DNA of 37,973 nt from NCBI GenBank assembly GCA_943349045.1, contig CALQZC010000005.1, positions 1 through 37,973 of the forward strand, in the 5' to 3' direction. The position numbers and the translations under genes are program-made. The stretch's first letter is position 1. Each line of letters begins with the position of its first letter. This document shows positions 16,501 to 24,317 of the stretch, piece by piece. This DNA is from Candidatus Peribacteria bacterium. GTDB lineage: Bacteria > Patescibacteriota > Gracilibacteria > UBA1369 > UBA12463. The notes under the pieces were generated by a model. That model did no database searches and was not told where the DNA came from. It worked only from the letters and a program-made list of their open reading frames with translations.

Positions 16501-17589
16501 ATGAAAATAGCTTTAGTTCATGATTTTTTACTGCGGTACGGGGGGGCTGAGCGGGTTTTGAAGGTTTTTAGCGAGATGTACCCTCAGGCGCCGATTTTTA
16601 CGTTGATGTTTGATGAGAAGGTGATGGGGAAGCATTTTGACGCGAGTCGGGTCGTGACGTCCTCTATGCAGAAGTGGGCGCGGTTTCCCGGTCGACTCTA
16701 TCGTTGGTTTTTTGGCGACATGCCGAAGGCGATCGAAGAGTTTGATTTTACCGGGTACGATATTGTGCTGAGTTCGAGTCACTCGTATGCACACGGCATT
16801 CTCACTCCGCAAAAAACAAAACATATTTCCTACTGCCACTCCCCTGCGCGATATTTGTGGGACTACACCCATCAGTACATGGAAGATCATGCGTACGCGG
16901 GTCTCAAGCGCTGGATCGTTCAGCGAAAGATGCAGTATGTTCGCGAGTGGGATCGGCTGGCTTCTGATCGGCCGGATTTTTATATTGCGAACTCTGGCGC
17001 GGTAGCGGCGCGGATTTCCAAGTACTATCAACGAGAGAGTGATGTGATCTATCCGCCGGTCGATGTTGATCGCTTCGAGGTGAGTGACGCGAGTGAAGAC
17101 TATTTCCTGATCGTCTCGCAGCTCAGTCCATACAAGCGTGTCGATCTTGCGGTGCAGTTGTTTTCCAAGTTAGGAAAGAAGCTCGTGATTATCGGGGCGG
17201 GTCCCCAGGAATCTTTTTTGCGTGAGATCGCGGCGCCGTGTGTGGAGATTCTTGGATTTAAAGATGATGCGGTCGTTGGTGAGTACATGAAGTACTGTCG
17301 TGGGCTGATTTTTCCGGGTGAAGATGATTTTGGAATTGTGCCGTTAGAGGCCATGGCCTGCGGAAAACCGGTTCTCGCATTTGCTGCTGGTGGCGCGCTC
17401 GAGACGGTGATACCGGGCGTGACGGGCGAGCTGTTTCGTGAGGCGACGGTTGATTCTATGGAAGCGGGCCTGGCAAGCATGCTCCTGAATATGCACCTGT
17501 ATCGACCAAAAAGAATACGGGAACATGCAGAACGCTTTTCGCGTTCTGTGTTCGAGAAGAAGATCCGGCAGTTTGTGAAGGGGTGCTAG
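16501..17589 (+). CDS. GT4-family glycosyltransferase, mannosyltransferase-like
   Basis: This 362-residue GT-B enzyme starts MKIALVHDFLLRYGGAERVL, a hallmark start of WbaZ-like GT4 enzymes. The acceptor half has ISYCHSPARYLWDYTHQYM and NSGAVAARISKYY. The donor half has VIYPPVDVDRF, LIVSQLSPYKRVDLAVQLF, LVIIGAGP and the conserved EDDFGIVPLEAMACGKPVLAF. It likely adds a hexose to a lipid-linked or surface polysaccharide. It is transcribed alone, divergently from the murein-hydrolase pair. A small perfect hairpin (17528-17548) lies near its 3' end. Confidence 0.88.
   Translation: MKIALVHDFLLRYGGAERVLKVFSEMYPQAPIFTLMFDEKVMGKHFDASRVVTSSMQKWARFPGRLYRWFFGDMPKAIEEFDFTGYDIVLSSSHSYAHGILTPQKTKHISYCHSPARYLWDYTHQYMEDHAYAGLKRWIVQRKMQYVREWDRLASDRPDFYIANSGAVAARISKYYQRESDVIYPPVDVDRFEVSDASEDYFLIVSQLSPYKRVDLAVQLFSKLGKKLVIIGAGPQESFLREIAAPCVEILGFKDDAVVGEYMKYCRGLIFPGEDDFGIVPLEAMACGKPVLAFAAGGALETVIPGVTGELFREATVDSMEAGLASMLLNMHLYRPKRIREHAERFSRSVFEKKIRQFVKGC
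17528..17548. repeat. 8-bp hairpin with TTTTC loop inside a gene end
   Basis: CAGAACGC (17528-17535) pairs perfectly with GCGTTCTG (17541-17548). It is in the coding region of the glycosyltransferase (residues around AERFSRS). Confidence 0.7.
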
Positions 17590-17604
17590 ACCAGCTTGGT
17601 CACC

Positions 17605-18321
17605 CTAGATAAACTTGATCGTGGCGATGATCTTTTTGAGCTTGGTAATCTGTTCGTCTGAGAGTCCGCATGCTGAGCCGAATTCGTAGTTGTATTTCTT
17701 GCCAATCACGGTCATTGCGGTTCCGGGGCACATACCATCGTAGCCGGTGTAAAGGACAGTAAAACCGTTGATGCTTAGAACTTCCTCTGTCAGCATGTCT
17801 GCACTTGCGCGAGCCTTCTTTTCTTCAGCGAGACTTTTAGCCGGTAAAAATGCGAGATTAAATTCCCTCCAAAGACATCCTGCACCTTCTCCGCATACCT
17901 CAATAAATCCAAAATTAATCCCGTTTTTTGTTGTCTCATACTGAGCTATTTTATGTGCTGATGTCCCCCAGAGTGGATTCCATGGGAGCACTAATTCTAT
18001 GCCTTTCTGCGCGTTGGTATAGGTGAAGTTCGTTGTTGCTGGCGAGGTGTTAAATTTTCCGAGGAAGGTATCAAGAATATACTGTTGCTCGTATTCTGTT
18101 GCTGACGATATCAGCTGTCGCTTGTCATCTGGTTGTACTGGAGTTTGAGCCTGGGCTGCCGGAGATGCTGGAGTAGTTTTTGTTATCGCTGCTGGTTGCT
18201 GTGGTTCATTTTTAGCCTTTTCATTTGGGTTATAAAAATATCCGCCTGCGATAAAGGCAAGCACAAGAAGAACAATGAGTCCGGCGCCGAGGAGAAAACC
18301 TTTTGTGGTGGAAGATTCCAT
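17605..18321 (-). CDS. Membrane-anchored hypothetical protein
   Basis: This 238-residue product begins MESSTTKGFLLGAGLIVLLVLAFIAGGYFY, a single N-terminal anchor (about residues 8-28) with an outside-facing remainder. A Pro/Ala/Gln/Thr linker (about 35-70) leads to a globular domain from about 75. That domain has four Cys (CGEGAGC near 160 and YDGMCPGTAM...SACGLSD near the end), suggesting disulfides. The ATG at 18321 is chosen because it directly precedes the anchor and follows a promoter and a CACCCCTCACTTATG leader. The frame extends upstream but that part does not look coding. Function unknown; convergent with the glycosyltransferase. Confidence 0.7.
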   Translation of the reverse strand: MESSTTKGFLLGAGLIVLLVLAFIAGGYFYNPNEKAKNEPQQPAAITKTTPASPAAQAQTPVQPDDKRQLISSATEYEQQYILDTFLGKFNTSPATTNFTYTNAQKGIELVLPWNPLWGTSAHKIAQYETTKNGINFGFIEVCGEGAGCLWREFNLAFLPAKSLAEEKKARASADMLTEEVLSINGFTVLYTGYDGMCPGTAMTVIGKKYNYEFGSACGLSDEQITKLKKIIATIKFI

Positions 18322-18348
18322 AAGTGAGGGGTGAGAGAAATTGTTTTC

Positions 18349-18377
18349 AGTGTACTCTTTTTTATTTTGTAATTCAA
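18349..18377 (-). promoter_or_regulatory. Promoter of the anchored protein at 18321
   Basis: Minus strand: TTGAAT (18372-18377), 17-nt spacer, TACACT (18349-18354). The leader is about 20 nt and ends in CTCTCACCCCTCACTTATG. Confidence 0.5.
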
Positions 18378-18521
18378 TTTTTCCCTCAAAGGGGGCTCCT
18401 GCTAGAGTCTGCACGTGCAAAGGTAAAAGGCCATGATTTATGAGGTATGGCAATGCGCGCGCGTCAGGCGCGAAAAGTAAAATATTCGCTCACCGACAAA
18501 ACTATGCTAGCATGAGGCCCC

Positions 18522-20024
18522 ATGAGTGACGTTTCGCTATACAGAAAATTCAGGCCGCAGACCTTCGCGAATCTGGTTGGGCAGGACCATGTCCGCGTCA
18601 CTTTGACGAACGCGCTCAAGAAGGGCCATTTGGCGCATGCATATCTGTTTACGGGGCCGCGTGGAACGGGAAAGACATCGACGGCACGTTTATTTGCGAA
18701 GGCGATTAACTGTTTGAATCTTGGGGAGAATGCCGAGCCATGCGAGGCGTGTGATATTTGTCAGGATATTACGATTGGCCGATTGATTGATGTGATTGAA
18801 ATTGATGCGGCGTCCAATACGGGTGTGGATGATATGCGTGAGCTGATCGATAAACTTCACTTCGCACCGACACGTGCGCGAAATAAGGTCTACATCGTGG
18901 ATGAAGTCCATATGCTCTCGAAGGGCGCGTTCAATGCGTTTCTCAAAACGCTCGAGGAGCCGCCGGCGAATGTCTACTTCATTCTTGCGACGACCGAGTC
19001 TCACAAAGTTCCGGAGACGATCATATCTCGATGTCAGCGATTTGATTTCAAGCGCATTGATGTGAAGACGGTCATGACCCGACTCTCATACATTGCGCAG
19101 ATGGAAGGTATCGCTGCCGAAGATGAGGCCCTTGAGATGATTGCGCGGCATGTGGATGGCGGACTGCGGGATGCGATTGGACTATTTGAACAACTGGTGG
19201 TGAATAATAAACTCACGAAAGAACATGTGCGCGTTATTCTCGGCGTTGCGGGAAGTAGTGCGATTGAGCATTTTTATGGTTTTCTGAGTGCGCGCGATGC
19301 GAACGGTGCATTGAAATTTATTCAGGAACTGTATGAAGAGGGTGTCGATTTTGTGCAGTTTACCAAGGAAATTCTTGAAAAAATGCGTGCTGAGATGCTG
19401 CATGCAGTTGAGTCAAAAAAAATGGATGAGGCTGGCGCGTTGATTGGCATGATTGAAATTTTCCAGAAGGCCTTTGATCAACTCAAGAATGCGATGATTG
19501 TACAGCTTCCTCTCGAAGTAGCGATCGTGAAGTATCTGAATCCGGGAGCGGTTCAGACGGCACCGCCTGTACCAACTGTGTTGATACCTGTTGCGGTAAA
19601 AGTTACTCCAACTCCGATAGCACCTCCTGAAACTCCTGCTCAGCTACAGCCTGAAAAAGTTATGGGTGGAAAAACTATTACCGTTGAGGACCTAAAAAAA
19701 GAGTGGCCACGCATCACTGAACGAATTAAAACTCCAAAGTTGCGCATCTCTCTTCGTGATGTTCGAAACTTTTCTGTGGTCGGGCATATTATTACGCTCG
19801 CCTTTACCGCCAAGTTTCATCAGGACTCCATTATGGAGAGTGCGTCGCGAAGCGAGCTGGAAAAAATTATTGAGGAGACCCTCGGCGTTAGCGTTAAAGT
19901 TGATTCGACGCTTGAGCGAGTTGAACTCCATAGTCCGATTGAGCACCATGAAGAAACGGCATCAGCTCCACCGGATTTTGCTGATGATGTGGCCGCGATG
20001 TTTGGAGGCGAGGTGGTGGATTAA
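18522..20024 (+). CDS. dnaX: DNA polymerase III subunit gamma/tau
   Basis: This 500-residue protein is the clamp-loader ATPase of the replisome. The N-terminal motif YRKFRPQTFANLVGQDHV is characteristic. Walker A is GPRGTGKT (45-52), and a zinc finger uses C64, C74, C77 and C80. Walker B and the following region read YIVDEVHMLSKGAFNAFLKTLEEPP, and sensor 1 is FILATTESHKVPETIISRCQRFDF. After about residue 340 a Pro/Thr/Val-rich linker leads to a C-terminal domain, so a tau-like form is likely. A TATGCT box sits 13 nt before the ATG. The small gene downstream converges on it with an 11-nt gap. Confidence 0.93.
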   Translation: MSDVSLYRKFRPQTFANLVGQDHVRVTLTNALKKGHLAHAYLFTGPRGTGKTSTARLFAKAINCLNLGENAEPCEACDICQDITIGRLIDVIEIDAASNTGVDDMRELIDKLHFAPTRARNKVYIVDEVHMLSKGAFNAFLKTLEEPPANVYFILATTESHKVPETIISRCQRFDFKRIDVKTVMTRLSYIAQMEGIAAEDEALEMIARHVDGGLRDAIGLFEQLVVNNKLTKEHVRVILGVAGSSAIEHFYGFLSARDANGALKFIQELYEEGVDFVQFTKEILEKMRAEMLHAVESKKMDEAGALIGMIEIFQKAFDQLKNAMIVQLPLEVAIVKYLNPGAVQTAPPVPTVLIPVAVKVTPTPIAPPETPAQLQPEKVMGGKTITVEDLKKEWPRITERIKTPKLRISLRDVRNFSVVGHIITLAFTAKFHQDSIMESASRSELEKIIEETLGVSVKVDSTLERVELHSPIEHHEETASAPPDFADDVAAMFGGEVVD

Positions 20025-20035
20025 CATAACGGGAC

Positions 20036-20440
20036 CTAATTTGTCGCTAGGCTCGTGAGTTGACGCACCGTCCTTTGAACGCCTTTTTGGCAGTTCCTTA
20101 TTCTCTGGGCAAATATATGCCCTCCATGTGCGCGAAGCCACTCCCTAAATTCAGCTATTTTTCTATTTGCGTCCTTGCAAAACTTCTCTTGCTCGTAAAA
20201 TGTCCTCGTGTCCCCGTTCGAGAGTTCGTTAATCATCATGCGAATTTCACCAATTATTGTATCAAATTTCTCCTTCGCCTCTTGTCTGAGGTAGGATGGC
20301 AATTGCTCAATTTGTGGTCCTAAATTGGCATGTGCATTGTTCAGAAGATCGAAAAATATTTCTTTTTGAGGTAATGATATTTTTTTATCATCGAGGGAAA
20401 AATTTTTAACTCCCTGTGGTCGTGCGAATGTAGGCTGCAT
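20036..20440 (-). CDS. Small charged helical protein, unknown function
   Basis: This 134-residue product starts MQPTFARPQGVKNFSLDDKK. It is predicted largely alpha-helical, with a Glu/Lys-rich middle (LRQEAKEKFDTIIGEIRMMINEL) and a basic C-terminus (FAQRIRNCQKGVQRTVRQL). It has no signal peptide, membrane segment or recognised motif. The ATG at 20440 is chosen because the frame upstream overlaps its promoter elements (TTTACA at 20501-20506, 16 nt, TAAAAT at 20479-20484 on the minus strand). The leader ends ATATCACTCTATG, resembling other C/A-rich leaders in the window. Confidence 0.55.
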   Translation of the reverse strand: MQPTFARPQGVKNFSLDDKKISLPQKEIFFDLLNNAHANLGPQIEQLPSYLRQEAKEKFDTIIGEIRMMINELSNGDTRTFYEQEKFCKDANRKIAEFREWLRAHGGHIFAQRIRNCQKGVQRTVRQLTSLATN

Positions 20441-20478
20441 AGAGTGATATGTAATGGTACATTTATTGAACGGATGAT

Positions 20479-20506
20479 ATTTTATCATGTATTCTCACTT
20501 TGTAAA
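20479..20506 (-). promoter_or_regulatory. Promoter of the small hypothetical gene
   Basis: Minus strand: TTTACA (20501-20506), 16-nt spacer, TAAAAT (20479-20484). Confidence 0.4.
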
Positions 20507-20513
20507 GGTATTC

Positions 20514-20543
20514 TTGACGAGATCCATCCTGATCCGCTATAGT
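20514..20543 (+). promoter_or_regulatory. Promoter reading into the argG leader
   Basis: TTGACG (20514-20519), 18-nt spacer, TATAGT (20538-20543), then 8 nt to an ATG at 20552. The position implies a nearly leaderless 36-codon ORF at the 5' end of the argGH transcript. Confidence 0.55.
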
Positions 20544-20551
20544 CGGTGTAC

Positions 20552-20662
20552 ATGACATCCTACTTTTCTCAATATTCAGCTTTGAATAGCAGATCGAGCT
20601 CCGATCTGGGAAGTGTTGTGTCTGCCAATCTTCAGGTTCGTCGTGCTACGCGTCGCGGGTAG
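20552..20662 (+). CDS. Candidate 36-residue arginine leader peptide upstream of argG
   Basis: The ORF runs from an ATG 8 nt after a TATAGT box to a TAG. The peptide is Ser-rich in its first half and ends VRRATRRG, with four Arg in the last six residues (codons CGT, CGT, CGT, CGC rather than the locally favoured CGA). A 7-bp hairpin (20590-20608) lies in the ORF. Two mutually exclusive hairpins cover the Arg codons and stop: GCTAC/GTAGC (20645-20649 with 20659-20663) and GCGGG/CCCGC (20655-20659 with 20663-20667). A run of eight T follows at 20698-20705, before argG at 20725. This resembles a transcription-attenuation leader sensing arginine. Chance is possible for so short an ORF. Confidence 0.4.
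   Translation: MTSYFSQYSALNSRSSSDLGSVVSANLQVRRATRRG
20590..20608 (+). promoter_or_regulatory. 7-bp hairpin in the argG leader
   Basis: CAGATCG (20590-20596) pairs with CGATCTG (20602-20608) around the loop AGCTC. It could act as a pausing hairpin in the leader transcript. Confidence 0.45.
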
Positions 20663-20667
20663 CCCGC
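20645..20667 (+). promoter_or_regulatory. Two competing hairpins over the leader-peptide Arg codons and stop
   Basis: GCTAC (20645-20649) with GTAGC (20659-20663), or GCGGG (20655-20659) with CCCGC (20663-20667) around the TAG stop. They share bases, so only one can form at a time. A weak CACG/CGTG stem (20676-20679 with 20694-20697) directly precedes T8 (20698-20705) and might be a terminator. Confidence 0.35.
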
Positions 20668-20724
20668 ACATACACCACGCCTTTTTCCATATTCGTGTTT
20701 TTTTTACTTTAACCTTATTTTTCT

Positions 20725-21945
20725 ATGAAAAAGAAGATTGTTCTCGCCTATTCAGGCGGTCTGGATACCTCAATTATTACCAAGTGGCTCGCTGATAAAG
20801 GCTATAGCGTGATCTGCTGTTTACTCGATCTTGGCCAGAAGGTCGAAGATATCGAGGTGCTCAAACGAAAGGCCCTCGCGTGTGGAGCTGAAAAAGCGCT
20901 TTCATTCGATGTGAAGGAGGAGTTTGTGAAGGAGTATGTTCTTCCTGCGCTGAAGTGGAACGCAAAATATGAAGGTGAATACTTGCTCGGAACGTCACTT
21001 GCACGACCACTCATTGCCAAGAAACAGATTGAGGTGGCGATTACCGAGGGGGCAGACTATGTGTCTCATGGAGCTACCGGAAAGGGCAATGACCAGGTAC
21101 GATTTGAGATGGCGTACTATGCGCTGAAACCGGATGTGAAGATTATTGCGCCGTGGAAAGATGACGAGTTTTTGAAAGAGTTTCCTGGACGACAGGAGAT
21201 GATCGCGTATGCAGAGAAACATGGGATTCCTGTGAAGGCGACGAAGGCTCAGCCGTGGTCCTCGGATGAAAATCTGCTCCATATTAGTTTCGAGGCGGGC
21301 ATGCTGGAAGATCCCTGGGTTAAGCCACTGCCTGAGATGTTTGAATTAAGTGTGGATCCGAAACAGGCACCGGATGTCGGCGTTACGGTAGAGGTCGATT
21401 TTGAAAAAGGGATGCCGGTTGCGGTGAACGGTGTCGCGATGTCCCCTGCTGAGATCTTGAGTGAGCTGAATGTGATCGGCGGTGCGCATGGTGTGGGAAG
21501 ACTCGATATGGTTGAGAATCGATTTGTTGGCATGAAGTCGAGAGGCGTGTATGAGACGCCGGGTGGAACGATTTTGTGGCAGGCACACAAGGCGGTTGAG
21601 AGTATTACGATGGACCGAGACACGATGCACCTGAGAGATAAACTGATGCCGGAGTTTGCGGAGATGACCTACTATGGCTTTTGGTTTTGTGACAAGATGA
21701 AGGCGATGCAGGCGTTTATCGATCAGACGCAGATCTATGTGACGGGCCGTGCGCGACTTGAGCTCTATAAGGGCAATGTTCTCACGACTGGACGAACGTC
21801 TCCGCACTCGCTGTACGATATGAGTATCGTCTCGATGGACGACGATCATGGCGCCTATAATCAGAAAGATGCGATTGGATTTATCCGTTTGCAGGCGCTT
21901 CCGCAGAGGGTTCAGGCGGTGAAACGAGGAGTGGGAGTTGTGTAA
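20725..21945 (+). CDS. argG: Argininosuccinate synthase
   Basis: This 406-residue enzyme joins citrulline and aspartate with ATP to give argininosuccinate, the penultimate step of arginine synthesis. The N-terminal PP-loop reads LAYSGGLDTSIITKWL (SGGLDTS at 10-16). Further conserved parts are DYVSHGATGKGNDQVRFE, the Ser/Glu-containing WSSDENLLHISFEAG, and GRLDMVENRFVGMKSRGVYETPGG. Length is normal for the family. argH follows after 36 nt, so the two form an operon. The other arginine genes (argB, C, D, E, F) are not in the window, so the cell may start from imported citrulline or ornithine. A possible leader peptide precedes it. Confidence 0.95.
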   Translation: MKKKIVLAYSGGLDTSIITKWLADKGYSVICCLLDLGQKVEDIEVLKRKALACGAEKALSFDVKEEFVKEYVLPALKWNAKYEGEYLLGTSLARPLIAKKQIEVAITEGADYVSHGATGKGNDQVRFEMAYYALKPDVKIIAPWKDDEFLKEFPGRQEMIAYAEKHGIPVKATKAQPWSSDENLLHISFEAGMLEDPWVKPLPEMFELSVDPKQAPDVGVTVEVDFEKGMPVAVNGVAMSPAEILSELNVIGGAHGVGRLDMVENRFVGMKSRGVYETPGGTILWQAHKAVESITMDRDTMHLRDKLMPEFAEMTYYGFWFCDKMKAMQAFIDQTQIYVTGRARLELYKGNVLTTGRTSPHSLYDMSIVSMDDDHGAYNQKDAIGFIRLQALPQRVQAVKRGVGVV

Positions 21946-21981
21946 GTTTGTGAAATTTTATTTTTACCTTATTCACTTTTT

Positions 21982-23187
21982 ATGAAAAAAAATTTGATGA
22001 AAAAAATCTGGCAGAAAGCTGGGGGTCAGCAAGTCGACCCCCTCGTGGAGTCGTACACGATTGGTAACGATTATCTTCTCGACATGGAGCTGATTCCTTT
22101 TGATGCGCGCGCTTCGCGCGCGCATGCCAAGATGCTCAAGAAGATCGGGATTTTATCGGCTTCGGAATTGGCAAAGCTCCTGAAGGGACTCGAACAGATC
22201 GAGTCCCTCTCGAGTGCTGGGAAGTTTCATGTCCGAAAGGATCAAGAAGATGGCCATACTGCGATCGAGGAGTTTCTTACTGAGACGTGCGGCGAGGTGG
22301 GTAAAAAAATCCACACGGGACGATCGAGAAATGATCAGGTCCTTGTCGCGATGCGACTCTTTTCGCTTGAGCGAGTTGATGGAATTTTGAAACTTGTAAA
22401 CGAACTTATTTCAGCGCTTAGTGCTGCGAAGAAAAAATATGCGCATGTTTTGATGCCGGGATACACCCACATGCAGCGTGCGATGCCGACGACGGTTGGC
22501 GCGTGGCTCGAGTCATATGCCGATAGTCTGCGTGATGATCTTATTCTTCTGAAAGCTGCTCGAGTCGTCCTGGATCAAAATCCACTCGGCTCTGCGGCTG
22601 GGTATGGCGAGTCTGTACTTGGGAATGACCGCGATTTTACCGCTTCCGAACTTGGTTTTTCGAAGATTCAGGACAATCCAATGTACTGTGCCATGTCTCG
22701 AGGAAAGTTCGAGGTGATTGTTTTACAGGCACTTTCTTTAGCGATGTTTACGGTTGGAAAATTTGCATCGGATCTGCTTTTATTCACGACGAAGGAGTTT
22801 GGATTTTTTGATCTTCCGGTGACGTTTAAAACTGGTTCAAGTATCATGCCTCAGAAAAAAAACTTCGATGTCCTCGAGCTGATGCGTGGTAATGTCGGTA
22901 TTTTTCAGGGATACCTATATCAAATTCAGAACGTGATTACCAATCTCCCCTTGGGATATAATCGAGATTTTCAACTCACGAAAGAGCCATATATGAAGGG
23001 CATCCAACTGGCGATGGATTCGATCTCGATCGCGACGCATGTGGCAAAAAATCTGATCGTGCACCACGAGGCTCTTACCGCTGCGTGTACCCCCGATCTC
23101 TACGCCACCGACGAAGCTCATCGACTCGTCAAAAAAGGCATGCCATTTCGAGAGGCGTATAGGGAGGTTGGGAAGAAGTATCGGTGA
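21982..23187 (+). CDS. argH: Argininosuccinate lyase, short C-terminus
   Basis: This 401-residue product cleaves argininosuccinate to arginine and fumarate. Family signatures are present: SRAHAKML near the N-terminus, HTGRSRNDQVLVAMRLF, the TxxQ-like PGYTHMQRAMPTTVGAWLESY, LGSAAGYGESV, and the flexible catalytic loop GSSIMPQKKNFDVLELMRG near residue 285. It ends at FREAYREVGKKYR, about 50 residues earlier than typical argininosuccinate lyases, so the last helices of the C-terminal domain are missing. The active-site parts are intact, so it is probably functional. A 23-nt perfect hairpin lies in the 5' third. Confidence 0.92.
   Translation: MKKNLMKKIWQKAGGQQVDPLVESYTIGNDYLLDMELIPFDARASRAHAKMLKKIGILSASELAKLLKGLEQIESLSSAGKFHVRKDQEDGHTAIEEFLTETCGEVGKKIHTGRSRNDQVLVAMRLFSLERVDGILKLVNELISALSAAKKKYAHVLMPGYTHMQRAMPTTVGAWLESYADSLRDDLILLKAARVVLDQNPLGSAAGYGESVLGNDRDFTASELGFSKIQDNPMYCAMSRGKFEVIVLQALSLAMFTVGKFASDLLLFTTKEFGFFDLPVTFKTGSSIMPQKKNFDVLELMRGNVGIFQGYLYQIQNVITNLPLGYNRDFQLTKEPYMKGIQLAMDSISIATHVAKNLIVHHEALTAACTPDLYATDEAHRLVKKGMPFREAYREVGKKYR
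22103..22125. repeat. Perfect 10-bp hairpin with TTC loop inside argH
   Basis: ATGCGCGCGC (22103-22112) pairs with GCGCGCGCAT (22116-22125) around TTC. It encodes the DARASRAHA stretch, which aligns with the family without an insertion. Confidence 0.9.
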
Positions 23188-23207
23188 TATATATGTGTGT
23201 GATGTAT

Positions 23208-24224
23208 TTATCCCCTATTTTTTATTCGCGATACTTCAAACGCCAGGTTCTCAACCAGCACTTTTGCTGATGGAAAATCATACTTTGGAATCAAGCCAAG
23301 TACCATTCGTCGAATAATTTCATCATCCCCCTTATGATCAAGGCCCTTTACGTTCAGCTTTACGAGCTCAACGAGCCATTGCAAGAAACGATCACTATCA
23401 TCTTTAACCATATCCATGACTCTCTCCAATTCTGAGGTGTTCCGTCCTTCATTTTTTTGCTTTTGCAGATCGACACGAAACAATCTTTCTAGCATATCAT
23501 TCGGATAGATTTGTGAAATATACCAGATATCAAATATATCTTTCATTCTCGATGTCTTTACCATATTGCTGGATTCTGAAAGCCGACGTAGAAAAGCATA
23601 CACCTTATCGCTATGAATTTTTCGAATATCCTCTACGACTATTGTTCCTAAATTTAATTCATCAGCATCGGGATAGACATGTAGTACCGGAACTTCTCGA
23701 GGAGAGGTCATCTGACTCTTCTGTCTTGTTACATTTGTTTCCAATTTCATTCGGATGTCCTGGTACTTGAAAATTTTTGGAAATCGAAGGTGGGCTCGAA
23801 GAGTACCCAACTGACCCACATTCCGTATATGTCGTCGTTCGACATCATATACTACGGGATCAAATGGCATTGCCGTTGATCCATAAACGCTATTCACCTT
23901 ATCTCTTGTGAGTGCTCCGATATCGCGAACTCTTGCTCCGTAGTATTCATCTTCCGCTTCTCCGTGCCTTTCGAAGAACTCTCTTCGGGCGCTATAGTCA
24001 ATATCGGTCGTATACCGTGGAAAATTTATAAAATATCCTTTTCGGAGAGCGATTCCACCAATAATAACTGGCACGTCGTCTGTTGAGCGAGTTTCACCTG
24101 TGAATACCTGATTACTTGCAGAGGCAGTTATGCCCATTAGATAGTCTCGAATAACTGGCTGGGACCCCACACCAGCTTCACGACTTTTTTCATCTAGACT
24201 CTGAATAATGTCCCTTTCTTTCAT
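23208..24224 (-). CDS. AbiEii/AbiGii-type nucleotidyltransferase, orphan
   Basis: This 338-residue protein carries the core of the DUF1814/AbiEii nucleotidyltransferase family: VPVIIGGIALRKGYF with the GG at 56-57, then RYTTDID (TDID 73-76) supplying the metal-binding acidic residues. Around residue 200 the pattern DIRKIHSDKVYAFLRRLSES...RMKDIFDIWYI gives the family's conserved Lys and KD-D segment. Members include the toxin of type IV abortive-infection systems, which act by tRNA or nucleotide modification. No AbiEi-type antitoxin gene adjoins it (neighbours are argH and an anchored hypothetical protein). It may be a stand-alone toxin, a remnant, or a housekeeping relative. Confidence 0.72.
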   Translation of the reverse strand: MKERDIIQSLDEKSREAGVGSQPVIRDYLMGITASASNQVFTGETRSTDDVPVIIGGIALRKGYFINFPRYTTDIDYSARREFFERHGEAEDEYYGARVRDIGALTRDKVNSVYGSTAMPFDPVVYDVERRHIRNVGQLGTLRAHLRFPKIFKYQDIRMKLETNVTRQKSQMTSPREVPVLHVYPDADELNLGTIVVEDIRKIHSDKVYAFLRRLSESSNMVKTSRMKDIFDIWYISQIYPNDMLERLFRVDLQKQKNEGRNTSELERVMDMVKDDSDRFLQWLVELVKLNVKGLDHKGDDEIIRRMVLGLIPKYDFPSAKVLVENLAFEVSRIKNRG

Positions 24225-24245
24225 GCTTGTTTTAGTGTTTTCTAT

Positions 24246-24274
24246 ACTGTAGCATTATTTTGTTTTTTTGTCTA
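24246..24274 (-). promoter_or_regulatory. Promoter of the AbiEii-like gene
   Basis: Minus strand: TAGACA (24269-24274), 17-nt spacer, TACAGT (24246-24251) with TGC in the extended -10 position. The leader is about 15 nt. Confidence 0.5.
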
Positions 24275-24317
24275 TCGTTTAAAGCTGGAAGCCAAATAGC
24301 CTGTTCACACTCCTCTC

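Noticed and set aside
18451-18476. GC-rich imperfect inverted repeat before dnaX
   Set aside because: Only about four to five bases pair and it is not followed by T residues. Too weak to call a terminator or a member of the hairpin group.
20552-20724. T-box riboswitch upstream of argG
   Set aside because: The conserved antiterminator sequence of T-boxes and a long specifier stem are not present.
20613-20795. 60-codon plus-strand frame overlapping the argG start
   Set aside because: Different frame from the Arg-rich peptide, no promoter fit, and it runs into argG out of frame.
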